This document shows positions 1 to 6,812 of a DNA stretch of 24,532 bases, piece by piece. A program made the position numbers and the translations under genes. Positions within the stretch are counted from its first letter, which is position 1, and each line of letters begins with the position of its first letter. The notes beneath the pieces are model-generated. The model did not search any database, had not been told where the DNA came from, and saw nothing but the letters and a program-made list of their open reading frames with translations. Source of the DNA: JAQBGV01 sp032128395 (GTDB lineage Bacteria; Planctomycetota; UBA8108; UBA1146); the NCBI GenBank assembly GCA_032128395.1, contig JAQBGV010000031.1:1-24532 (forward strand). Direction: 5' to 3'.

Positions 1-63
1 AGCCGCGCGCCCCGCGTGCGTCCGGCGCGCCGTGGGGGTTATCCGGGAGGGGCGCCGCGGCCC

Positions 64-121
64 GCGAGAGGGGGCTGCGAGCCAGCCCCCAGAGAACATC
101 CGCGAGCCAAGCGAGCGGAGC
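64..121. repeat. REP-like hairpin repeat, copy 1
   Basis: A 27-bp unit at 64-90 recurs exactly at 161-187. Within it, 70-90 forms a perfect 8-bp stem (GGGGGCTG / CAGCCCCC) around the 5-nt loop CGAGC. After a spacer comes AAGCGAGCGGAGC (109-121), which also follows copy 2. The combination of an extragenic palindrome, near-identical tandem arrangement and position just past the 3' end of a gene resembles REP-type elements. The hairpin could also help terminate the leftward lptD transcript, although no T-tract follows. Seen only twice in this window, so a genome-wide family is inference. Confidence 0.6.
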
Positions 122-160
122 TCGCCTCGTCGGGGTGAATCGCGAGCGGCTCCGCCGCGA

Positions 161-207
161 GCGAGAGGGGGCTGCGAGCCAGCCCCCCAGGAACAAGCGA
201 GCGGAGC
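161..207. repeat. REP-like hairpin repeat, copy 2
   Basis: Second copy of the 27-bp unit (161-187), with the hairpin stem at 167-187, followed by a shorter spacer and the same AAGCGAGCGGAGC tail (195-207). It ends only a few bases before the lptD stop codon at 212-214 (minus strand), so the leftward lptD message would run through this hairpin first. The copies differ in spacer length between hairpin and tail (18 versus 7 nt). Confidence 0.6.
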
Positions 208-211
208 GAAC

Positions 212-2650
212 CTATTGCTGCCGCCGCCCTCCCAGCAGATCTCTCGGACCGAAGTCGATGCGGAACGTCGTGTCGTCATCCTCTCCTTCATCGAACACGA
301 CCGAGCACGCCACCGACCAGCGGTGGAAGTTCCGCACCACCGAGATCCGTTGGTTGACCGCATCGTTCCGCCGGAGATCGTACTCGGTCCAGGCTCCGAA
401 TTCGTACTTCTCGGAGCCCCACCATCGCCCGCCGAGCACCAGGGTGTCCTGGAGATGGCGCCGCTGACGGCTCGACACTTGGAGCATGAAGGCGTGCGCG
501 TCGAAAACGCGGAAGCCGGCGTTGACTTCATCGAGGTGCCCGAGGTTGAAGTCGACCGCTCCATCGACGAAGGCGCCGAACTGATCGAGCGGAGTCAGCA
601 GGATCTCCCCCTCGAGCGGACCCCACGGCACCCCTGCGTTGTCGCGCTGGTGGTCCGGGAACCAATCGATCTCGAGTCGGGCGTCCATCAGGGAGCGCGT
701 ATCGAACCCCCGGCGGGCCTGCCGACCCACGCCCCCCCGCTGGGTGAAGAAGCGTTGGAAGAGCCCGAGATGGACTCGCTCGTGCTCTTCGACCTGCTCG
801 ACCTCGTCGAAGACGATCAGATCGGTCGGATCGACATCGGTGTAGAACAGATTTTCGTACCCCACGTCGAAGTCGACGACGTGACGGAGTCCGTAGATCC
901 CGAGCGACGGGATCTCGACCCCGAAAGTGCGCGAGACCCGGGAGCTGAGTGTCGCGCCACCGGCGAACGCCCATCGATCCTCGTTCTCGCCGGCGAGGTC
1001 TTCGTCCCAGACGGTGTATCGCCCTTCGGCGAAGGGGCGAACTCGAATCCCTCGCACCAACTGAAGCGGTCGCGCGGCGAGCAGGCGGACATCACCGCGC
1101 TGGTTGTCACGGTCGGGGAGCGCGAGCGCAGCGGCGGGGCGATCCTCGAGCTTGGCGATCGACGCCTCGCCGTCGAGAACGACTCCGGCCCATGGCTCCG
1201 GCTCCTCGATCCAGTAGGCCTTCATCTCGGGGAGCCTCTCGAGGGTCGAGCGGAAGTCATCCGGCTGCTCGAGCATCAGCACCGTCACTTGGCTCGCCGC
1301 AGTGACCGGCTGACGGACGAAGATGACGTTCTCGGGGGTCTTCCCGCCGCGTGACTCACCCTCGAAGAATTCCTCGAGGAAGTTCGCATCGCTCTCTTCG
1401 GAGTATTCGAAGTCGATCAGGGTTCGTGTCTGGAGGCGGAGGCGTTGATGGATGCGGGTTCGGTGCCGATCTTCATCGGGAGCCATGGTCCCGTTGCGAT
1501 CCTCTCCCCGATCCTCGATCGCCCACCACTTGGCTATTCCGAAGAGTTCCACGCGGCCGTCCGGGTCACCTGCCCACCGCAGAGGATCGCGCCCCCACTC
1601 GACATCGACGCCGTATCCCGTCCCGCGCTCGGAGAGATAGTCGAGGCGTACTCCGAGATCGACCTCGCGCGTCAAGGCCGACGGGAGGAGCAAGTTGCCG
1701 TTCCACAGGGTATCGACCCGGGTCCCGTATTTTCCCGACTTCGAGTACGACACCGAGCGCAGCGGCAGGTAACGCCCCCACCGACTGTCGAACACCACCC
1801 CGGGGAGGAGCGGAATCGTGACCAGCCCCGTGTCGAGGGAGATGTCGTCGAGCTCGAACAGCCATCCTCCCGGCTTGTCCTCCCCCGGGAACGGCTCGAC
1901 CTCCTGACGCTCCGCCGCCGAACCCTTGCGCGCTCTGATCGCCCAGTGCGGATCACCGAACTCGCAGGTGGTGAACTCGATTCCCTCCCCATGGATCCTC
2001 TCGAAGTCCTCGATCGTCAGGAGCTCCGCGGCGAAGATGATCGGGCTCTCCACCCCCACCTCGCGGATGAACGCAGGACCCGGAGTGAATCCGAAGAGGA
2101 TCTCTCGCGCCCGCACGGGGTCGTCGGTCGGAGACTGACGCAATCGCTCGATCAACTCTTGATCGATCCGGAGGCGGCTCTCCGTCATGATCAGCCGTTT
2201 GGCGTCGACATCGATGAACAGGGTCTCCGCGCGGAACGTCTGGTCTCCTCGACTCAGAAGGATGTTGCCCTCGGCGAAGACGTGCATGTTCTTCGGTTTC
2301 AGCTCGTCGTCGAATCCATCGCAGAAGAATCCGACGCCGTCGGCGTGCAGGGAGAAGCCACGCCCCTCGATGAGCACGTTCCCGAGCAGCAGGATCGCGA
2401 TCGACGATAGGTCGAGGTTCGACTCGACCGTGCGAAAGTCCTGGGTCAGCGTGATCTCTTCATCGGTCCCGAAGATCCCCCCTTGCTGCAGGACTCGGTC
2501 GGAGAGCTCGTCCTGCTCTTCTCCGAGGATCTGCTCCCGAGGGTCCTGCGCTGCGAGACCGGACCCAGCGAATGGAGCGATGGAGAGAGCGAGCAGGAGC
2601 GCGAGGAGCCGATGCGCGGTTCGAGCGGATCGAGCTGAGGGTAGGTGCAC
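212..2650 (-). CDS. lptD: LptD-like LPS-assembly outer-membrane protein
   Basis: Predicted 812-residue outer-membrane protein of the LptD (OstA/Imp) type, which receives LPS from the periplasmic Lpt bridge and inserts it in the outer leaflet. Residues 1-34 form a signal peptide (Arg-rich start, LLALLLALSIAPFAG core, GLAAQ cleavage region). Residues about 65-165 have the repetitive beta pattern of an OstA/LptA-like domain (LLGNVLIEGRGFSLHADGV, then HVFAEGNILLSRGDQTFRAE). The rest is rich in alternating aromatic/polar strands, consistent with a beta-barrel, and the usual length for the family is about 750-850 residues. The start is GTG, chosen because GAGGGG lies 7 nt upstream and the signal peptide follows at once. 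A promoter-like TTGACA/TAACAT pair lies upstream. No neighbouring lpt genes are present, so the assignment rests on architecture. An LptD-like paralogue of other function cannot be excluded. Confidence 0.72.
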   Translation of the reverse strand: MHLPSARSARTAHRLLALLLALSIAPFAGSGLAAQDPREQILGEEQDELSDRVLQQGGIFGTDEEITLTQDFRTVESNLDLSSIAILLLGNVLIEGRGFSLHADGVGFFCDGFDDELKPKNMHVFAEGNILLSRGDQTFRAETLFIDVDAKRLIMTESRLRIDQELIERLRQSPTDDPVRAREILFGFTPGPAFIREVGVESPIIFAAELLTIEDFERIHGEGIEFTTCEFGDPHWAIRARKGSAAERQEVEPFPGEDKPGGWLFELDDISLDTGLVTIPLLPGVVFDSRWGRYLPLRSVSYSKSGKYGTRVDTLWNGNLLLPSALTREVDLGVRLDYLSERGTGYGVDVEWGRDPLRWAGDPDGRVELFGIAKWWAIEDRGEDRNGTMAPDEDRHRTRIHQRLRLQTRTLIDFEYSEESDANFLEEFFEGESRGGKTPENVIFVRQPVTAASQVTVLMLEQPDDFRSTLERLPEMKAYWIEEPEPWAGVVLDGEASIAKLEDRPAAALALPDRDNQRGDVRLLAARPLQLVRGIRVRPFAEGRYTVWDEDLAGENEDRWAFAGGATLSSRVSRTFGVEIPSLGIYGLRHVVDFDVGYENLFYTDVDPTDLIVFDEVEQVEEHERVHLGLFQRFFTQRGGVGRQARRGFDTRSLMDARLEIDWFPDHQRDNAGVPWGPLEGEILLTPLDQFGAFVDGAVDFNLGHLDEVNAGFRVFDAHAFMLQVSSRQRRHLQDTLVLGGRWWGSEKYEFGAWTEYDLRRNDAVNQRISVVRNFHRWSVACSVVFDEGEDDDTTFRIDFGPRDLLGGRRQQ

Positions 2651-2728
2651 GGATATTCCCCTCGTCCACCCCTGCGCATTCCCGGGAAGTCGGGGTCGCG
2701 GGGAACGCTCACGGAATCGAGCGGGCGG

Positions 2729-2756
2729 ATGTTAGGGGGTCGGGGTGGGATGTCAA
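2729..2756 (-). promoter_or_regulatory. Candidate sigma70-type promoter for lptD
   Basis: On the minus strand a perfect TTGACA (2751-2756) is followed after 16 bp by TAACAT (2729-2734, 4 of 6 to TATAAT). Transcription would begin near 2722, giving a 5' leader of about 70 nt before the GTG at 2650. It lies directly after the terminator-like hairpin of the upstream gene, so lptD is probably an independent unit. Confidence 0.5.
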
Positions 2757-2760
2757 CGCG

Positions 2761-2788
2761 GGGATGGGTCGTCCGAACGACTCATCCC
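2761..2788 (-). terminator. Hairpin after the amidotransferase-like gene
   Basis: Positions 2761-2788 fold into a 6-bp outer stem (GGGATG/CATCCC), a single opposed pair, and a 5-bp inner stem (GTCGT/ACGAC) closing a 4-nt loop. The hairpin begins 12 nt past the stop codon at 2801-2803. There is no T-run after it, so intrinsic termination is plausible but not certain. Confidence 0.5.
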
Positions 2789-2800
2789 CACGCCGAGCCC

Positions 2801-4549
2801 TCAGTTGCCCATTCGGACATGGACCTCGATCAAGAAATTCACGAGCACGTTTTCGAGGGTCGCCTCGTTGTGGGACGAATTCTGCTTCCCGAAGTGTGAG
2901 AGGACGTGCAGAACCCGTCCCTTCTTGATCGGGAAGGTGACCGCGACCGCATCGTCCCCCGTCTGCTTCTTCAGTTCCGGGCTGACGATCAGGACCTCGA
3001 CCTTGTTCGAGCGAACGTTGAGACTCGGGCTCTCCTTGTCGATCTTCCACTCGTGCTTGACCAAGTCGATCTCGGGTTCCGGGATCTCCACTGTCTCGCT
3101 CCCCTCCGGGGGAGGAGCGACCCCGGTACGGCCCACGTCATCTTCCGTGTCGTCGGCATCGTCCTCGCTCGTCGGGTCGTAGTTGTCGTCGTCCTTTGCA
3201 TCGTCCTCGTCGTCGTCGTAGCCCCAGTCGATCACGGGAGGGGGCACGAACACGCCGCGGAGGAAGGAGTGGGCGGTGTATCCGCGTGATGGGCGGATCC
3301 CGACCGTTTCATTCTCGAGCGCGGTGCCCGAGCTGAGGAACTTCCCCCAGAGCGGCTCGATCACCTCGACCAAGACCCAGTCCTCGGTGAAGAGGTAGCC
3401 CCCCTCCTCGGTCCATTGTCTCAGCTTGTCGAGGGCGTCCTGCCGCATCTTGAACTGGACGTTCTCGTGATTCCCGGGGCCCGTGCACCGGTAGAGGCGA
3501 TTCCCGGTGTATTCTCCCGCCCCGTGCTCCGGATTCTGGCAGAACTCGTTGATCTGAGTGCAGTTGATGAAGATCGCCGCGTACCGGGTGATCTTGAAGG
3601 ACTTCTCCTCGAGGCGTTCCTTCAGCACGACGTCGTGGGGGATGTTCAACTTCTTGAGGACGTTCTCGATGTGGTCGAAGTTGAGATCGTTGCCCTTCTT
3701 CGAGGTCGGCCCCTTGACCACGAGCACTTTTCCCTCTGGCATCTTCTCGAGCCCGAGGAATTGCCGCTGACGCACCGGGTCGATCGGTTGGGCTAGCCCA
3801 GTGGTCGACTCGTGCTCCTCGGCCTCCGTGCGGAGGATCTTCAACCCACGTTCGCGGTTCTGCGCCCACCAGCCGGTCCAGTTCGGAATGCTGTGCCCGA
3901 ACTGCTGGAGGGTCAGCGCTTCGAGGGCGTAGATCAGCCGTTGCTCGAGCACGGTCGGTGGATTCTTGCCGTCATTCTCCTTGGCGTGCTCCTCGATGAG
4001 GAACGGCATCAGAATGTCGACGGTGCGTCGCACCTTCGCGTTCGGAGCGAGGTCGATGGTCATCAGCTTCATGTCCGATGAACCATCGTCGAGCACCCGG
4101 CGGATCACCCGTCCCAGGTACTTCGAGTCGCTCTTCCGGAGAGCGTTCAGCAGATCGCGAGAGATCGGCTCATTCCCGTGCCTGAGGATGAAGTTCCCCA
4201 TCTCGGAAAATGCCTCGCCGTGACGGAAGCTGGCGACTCCATCGAGCAGTACCCAGTACGCGCTCTCGTACGCGGCCGGGAGGGAGCGTGCAGAGGAAAG
4301 GATCGCGTTCGTCGCGTCCCGTCCGGGGATCGTCCCCGCCTTCCGCAGCACCTGGACCACCGAGGCGCTGTCCCCCGACAGGATCGCCTGTTGGAGGGTC
4401 TTCTTGAGCTCCTTCGGACTCGGTGGCTGGTCGGCGAAGAGCACACCCCGGGTAGTGGAGTTGGCGGTCATGAGGAGAATCAGCAATCCGCCGATCAGGA
4501 CCAGAGGGCGGCGGAACCTGAGCGACGAATGGGTGGGACTCGGGACCAT
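2801..4549 (-). CDS. Secreted or membrane-anchored protein with amidotransferase-like fold and acidic insert
   Basis: A 582-residue protein of unknown function. Residues about 14-33 are a hydrophobic signal or anchor segment. Residues about 45-250 look all-helical with HEAT-like regularity. From about 270 the pattern (KVLVVKG, DLNFDHIENVLKKLNIPHDVV, YAAIFINCTQ, LDKLRQWTEEGGYLFTEDW, then GRVLHVLSHFGKQ near the end) resembles the class I glutamine-amidotransferase-like/ThuA/DUF4159 fold seen in many planctomycete proteins. I cannot see a catalytic Cys-His-Glu triad, so enzymatic activity is doubtful. Residues about 445-473 are a strongly acidic low-complexity insert (Asp/Glu in most positions) interrupting the domain. 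The ATG is supported by a strong GGAGGAGGAG 4-5 nt upstream. The gene sits between two predicted hairpins and has its own -10-like element, so it may be monocistronic. Confidence 0.6.
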   Translation of the reverse strand: MVPSPTHSSLRFRRPLVLIGGLLILLMTANSTTRGVLFADQPPSPKELKKTLQQAILSGDSASVVQVLRKAGTIPGRDATNAILSSARSLPAAYESAYWVLLDGVASFRHGEAFSEMGNFILRHGNEPISRDLLNALRKSDSKYLGRVIRRVLDDGSSDMKLMTIDLAPNAKVRRTVDILMPFLIEEHAKENDGKNPPTVLEQRLIYALEALTLQQFGHSIPNWTGWWAQNRERGLKILRTEAEEHESTTGLAQPIDPVRQRQFLGLEKMPEGKVLVVKGPTSKKGNDLNFDHIENVLKKLNIPHDVVLKERLEEKSFKITRYAAIFINCTQINEFCQNPEHGAGEYTGNRLYRCTGPGNHENVQFKMRQDALDKLRQWTEEGGYLFTEDWVLVEVIEPLWGKFLSSGTALENETVGIRPSRGYTAHSFLRGVFVPPPVIDWGYDDDEDDAKDDDNYDPTSEDDADDTEDDVGRTGVAPPPEGSETVEIPEPEIDLVKHEWKIDKESPSLNVRSNKVEVLIVSPELKKQTGDDAVAVTFPIKKGRVLHVLSHFGKQNSSHNEATLENVLVNFLIEVHVRMGN

Positions 4550-4637
4550 GTCTCCTCCTCCTGGATCGCCTCAGACAGGGGCGGTTCTCAACCTGTACGC
4601 ACCCCTCGCCGAGGGCGATGGGGTGGAGGCACCGGTG

Positions 4638-4643
4638 ATTCTA
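4638..4643 (-). promoter_or_regulatory. Candidate -10 element for the amidotransferase-like gene
   Basis: TAGAAT (5 of 6 to TATAAT) on the minus strand, about 90 nt upstream of the ATG at 4549. No good -35 is visible at 16-18 bp spacing, so this is a weak call based on the -10 match and its place after the preceding terminator-like hairpins. Confidence 0.35.
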
Positions 4644-4691
4644 ACCCGCATCCCAGATGAATCTCGGCCAGATTCGGCAGGGGGGAGACCC

Positions 4692-4737
4692 CGATCTCCG
4701 TGAGATCGAGGATCGGGGGGCCCGGTCACGGCCCCCC
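4692..4737 (-). terminator. Tandem hairpins after the TPR lipoprotein gene
   Basis: Two perfect hairpins lie just past the stop codon at 4747. The first (4715-4737) pairs GGGGGGCC with GGCCCCCC around a 7-nt loop. The second (4692-4708) pairs CGATCTC with GAGATCG around CGT. The first starts about 10 nt after the stop. No T-tract follows, but the stems are exceptionally stable for this length. Confidence 0.55.
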
Positions 4738-4746
4738 CGGTCCGGG

Positions 4747-6543
4747 CTACTCCGCGGGCGCTGGCTCGAGGAGCAGGCGATCGAGGATCCGCTCGATCAG
4801 GTTCTCATCGCGGAAGGTCGGGTCCATCTTGAACCAGACGACGTCTCCCGCCCGATTCAGCAGCACCATGGTGCCGCCTCCCACCGAGGCGAGGTATCGC
4901 TGGAAGTTCGGCCACTCCTTCTCGGTCTCGAGACCGACCGGATAGGTCAGCTCGAGGCGCTGCCGCTGCGCATCGAGGCGCGCGATCTGGGAGGGAATGT
5001 CCTGGAACCCCTTGGGATCGGCGACCCAGGCGACCCGCAGACCTTCGTGCCAGCGATCGCGGTAGAGCCGCTGCATGATCTTCTGAATATCCTCGTAGCG
5101 GTCGTTCTCGTAGGGGGTGAAGAGCAGGACCATGACGTTGCCCTTCTCCGCACGGGGATCGCCGGGAATGTCATCGAGCCAGGTCCCGATCCCCAGGTCC
5201 GGCGCTGGCTTTCCTGCGAGAATGAGGGTCGCACTGTGCACTTTGTCGGTCCGGGTGAGATAGACCTGCGAACGCGGCTCGATGCGCTTTTCGGCCTGGA
5301 GCTGGAGGAGCTTCGTCAAGGCGTCGCCGAACGAGGCGCGGGCGTCCTCGAAACGACCGAGATAGAACTGCAGGAATCCGATCATGAACCCGCGCTCGTC
5401 GTAGTAGCGCTGGAACGCCTGACGCGCCTCGGCTCCCCAGGTATGCATCCGGTCGCCGATCCTCACAGGGATCCCCTTGGCGCCCTGCTCGAGGGCTTCA
5501 CCGATCGAGATCCACCACTCCAGAGCTTCGACCGCGCGTCCTCCTTCGGTCAGCGCCTTTCCCTTCAGCTGGTAGACGTGAGGGATCAACTCGTCCATCG
5601 GGAAGCGGTCGAAGAAGAGGTCCGCCATCTCGACCGCCTCGGCGAACCGCTTGGATGAGATGTAGGCGTTGATGAGTGCGAGGAGATTTTCCGAGGAGGC
5701 GGGGTCGTCGGGATAGCGCTCGAGTAGAGTGCGATACGCTTCGACCGACTCGGAATATCGCTGCGAGAACCAGGTCGCCTGCCCGCGGAGCCGCCACATT
5801 TCCCGGTTCGACTCGCCGGCTGGGTGAAGCTCGAGTCCCTCGTCGAGGATCTGGATCACTTTGTCGAAGTACTGTTGCCGGAGCTGGGCCATCGCCTCCT
5901 TCGTGGCGGATTTGCCGGTCTCCTTCTGGACCTGCTGCGAGAACTGGATGAAGAAGCGAGTGTTGTTCACGACCCAGAGATGCGCGACAGGGGGGATCAC
6001 ATCCGCTCGGCTTGCGCCCTCCGGATGCTTCGCGAGGTAGTACTCGCCGAGCCTCAGCATGTCATCGACGAGAGCGTGCAGTTGCTCGACCGTCATCCCT
6101 TGGGGCCGACGCACGTCCTTCGGGATCGTGCGGGCCAGGGCGAGAATGCGCGCCGCGAGTTCCGCCTCGGTCGCGGTACTCTCGAAGCCGGGAAGGGTCG
6201 GCTCGAACGGCGGAGCGACGGTGGAGTCCGCAGACCCCGAGTCCTCCTGACCTGCGGCGGGCGTTACTGTCGCTTCGGAGACCACCGGTGGCGCTGCGGG
6301 AACGACGGGCGCGGAAACGACGGGCTCGGTTGTGCCCATCTTCTCGACTCCCGCGGACGCCAAACCATCCGCCGTCCCCTCGACCCCATCCGCACTTTCC
6401 GTCGCTCTCGCTGCTCTCGAGTTCTGAGTGGCCATTGCGGATCCGCTCGGCCTCGGCTGACAGCCGATCGTCGCGCCGAGAATCAGCAGTAGCACGAGGG
6501 ATGCCGCACCGGGGATCGCCGGTCGGGGGGATGGGGTCTGCAT
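4747..6543 (-). CDS. TPR lipoprotein with C-terminal thioredoxin-like domain lacking CXXC
   Basis: Predicted 598-residue envelope protein of unknown specific role. The start chosen (ATG 6543, GGAAGAG 9 nt upstream) places a hydrophobic signal segment at residues 11-27 ending ...LGATIGC, so Cys28 could be lipidated, although the lipobox lacks the usual Leu at -3. An ATG at 6564 (GGAGGAG 11 nt upstream) is a close alternative. A low-complexity Ala/Thr/Pro linker follows, then helical TPR-like repeats from about 140 to 420 (for example WFSQRYSESVEAYRTLLERYPDDP and SKRFAEAVEMADLFFDRFP). From about 440 to the end there is a TlpA/AhpC-like thioredoxin fold (KPAPDLGIGTWLDD, NVMVLLFTPYEND, LRVAWVADPKGF, GGTMVLLNRAGDVVWFK). 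Where CXXC should sit the sequence reads FTPYEND, and the cis-Pro region reads GGGTM, so it is probably redox-inactive and may serve as a binding module. Confidence 0.65.
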   Translation of the reverse strand: MQTPSPRPAIPGAASLVLLLILGATIGCQPRPSGSAMATQNSRAARATESADGVEGTADGLASAGVEKMGTTEPVVSAPVVPAAPPVVSEATVTPAAGQEDSGSADSTVAPPFEPTLPGFESTATEAELAARILALARTIPKDVRRPQGMTVEQLHALVDDMLRLGEYYLAKHPEGASRADVIPPVAHLWVVNNTRFFIQFSQQVQKETGKSATKEAMAQLRQQYFDKVIQILDEGLELHPAGESNREMWRLRGQATWFSQRYSESVEAYRTLLERYPDDPASSENLLALINAYISSKRFAEAVEMADLFFDRFPMDELIPHVYQLKGKALTEGGRAVEALEWWISIGEALEQGAKGIPVRIGDRMHTWGAEARQAFQRYYDERGFMIGFLQFYLGRFEDARASFGDALTKLLQLQAEKRIEPRSQVYLTRTDKVHSATLILAGKPAPDLGIGTWLDDIPGDPRAEKGNVMVLLFTPYENDRYEDIQKIMQRLYRDRWHEGLRVAWVADPKGFQDIPSQIARLDAQRQRLELTYPVGLETEKEWPNFQRYLASVGGGTMVLLNRAGDVVWFKMDPTFRDENLIERILDRLLLEPAPAE

Positions 6544-6689
6544 CGATCGGTTCTCTTCCAACATGGGGAACACATCTCCTCCGCGCGGGTCGCAGAGCGC
6601 AACTCCGCCGCGATCGCACCACAATGGGGCACCGCAAGGGTGGCATTCCGATGGGGCACTCCACTCCGGGGGAACTCCACGCTCAGAGG

Positions 6690-6695
6690 AGTATA
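6690..6695 (-). promoter_or_regulatory. Candidate -10 element for the TPR lipoprotein gene
   Basis: TATACT on the minus strand (5 of 6 to TATAAT), in the gap of about 270 bp upstream of the lipoprotein start. It gives a leader of about 120-140 nt. No convincing -35 is seen at normal spacing. The open reading frame continues through this stretch to 6771, but its residues there are Cys/Arg-rich and unlike coding sequence, supporting a non-coding reading. Confidence 0.3.
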
Positions 6696-6812
6696 ACGGG
6701 ATTGTGAAAACCCGGAGGACGTCGCGGTCGGACGTGAGAAGGGACCCTCCGAGCGGCTCAGTTCGGAACAAAGGTCTGGGGCAGGGCTGTTAACGCATTG
6801 CGACATCAACAG

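Noticed and set aside
32..1354. Plus-strand open frame of 440 codons at the left edge
   Set aside because: It runs through the hairpin repeats and is antisense to the LptD beta-barrel. No start signal or domain is seen.
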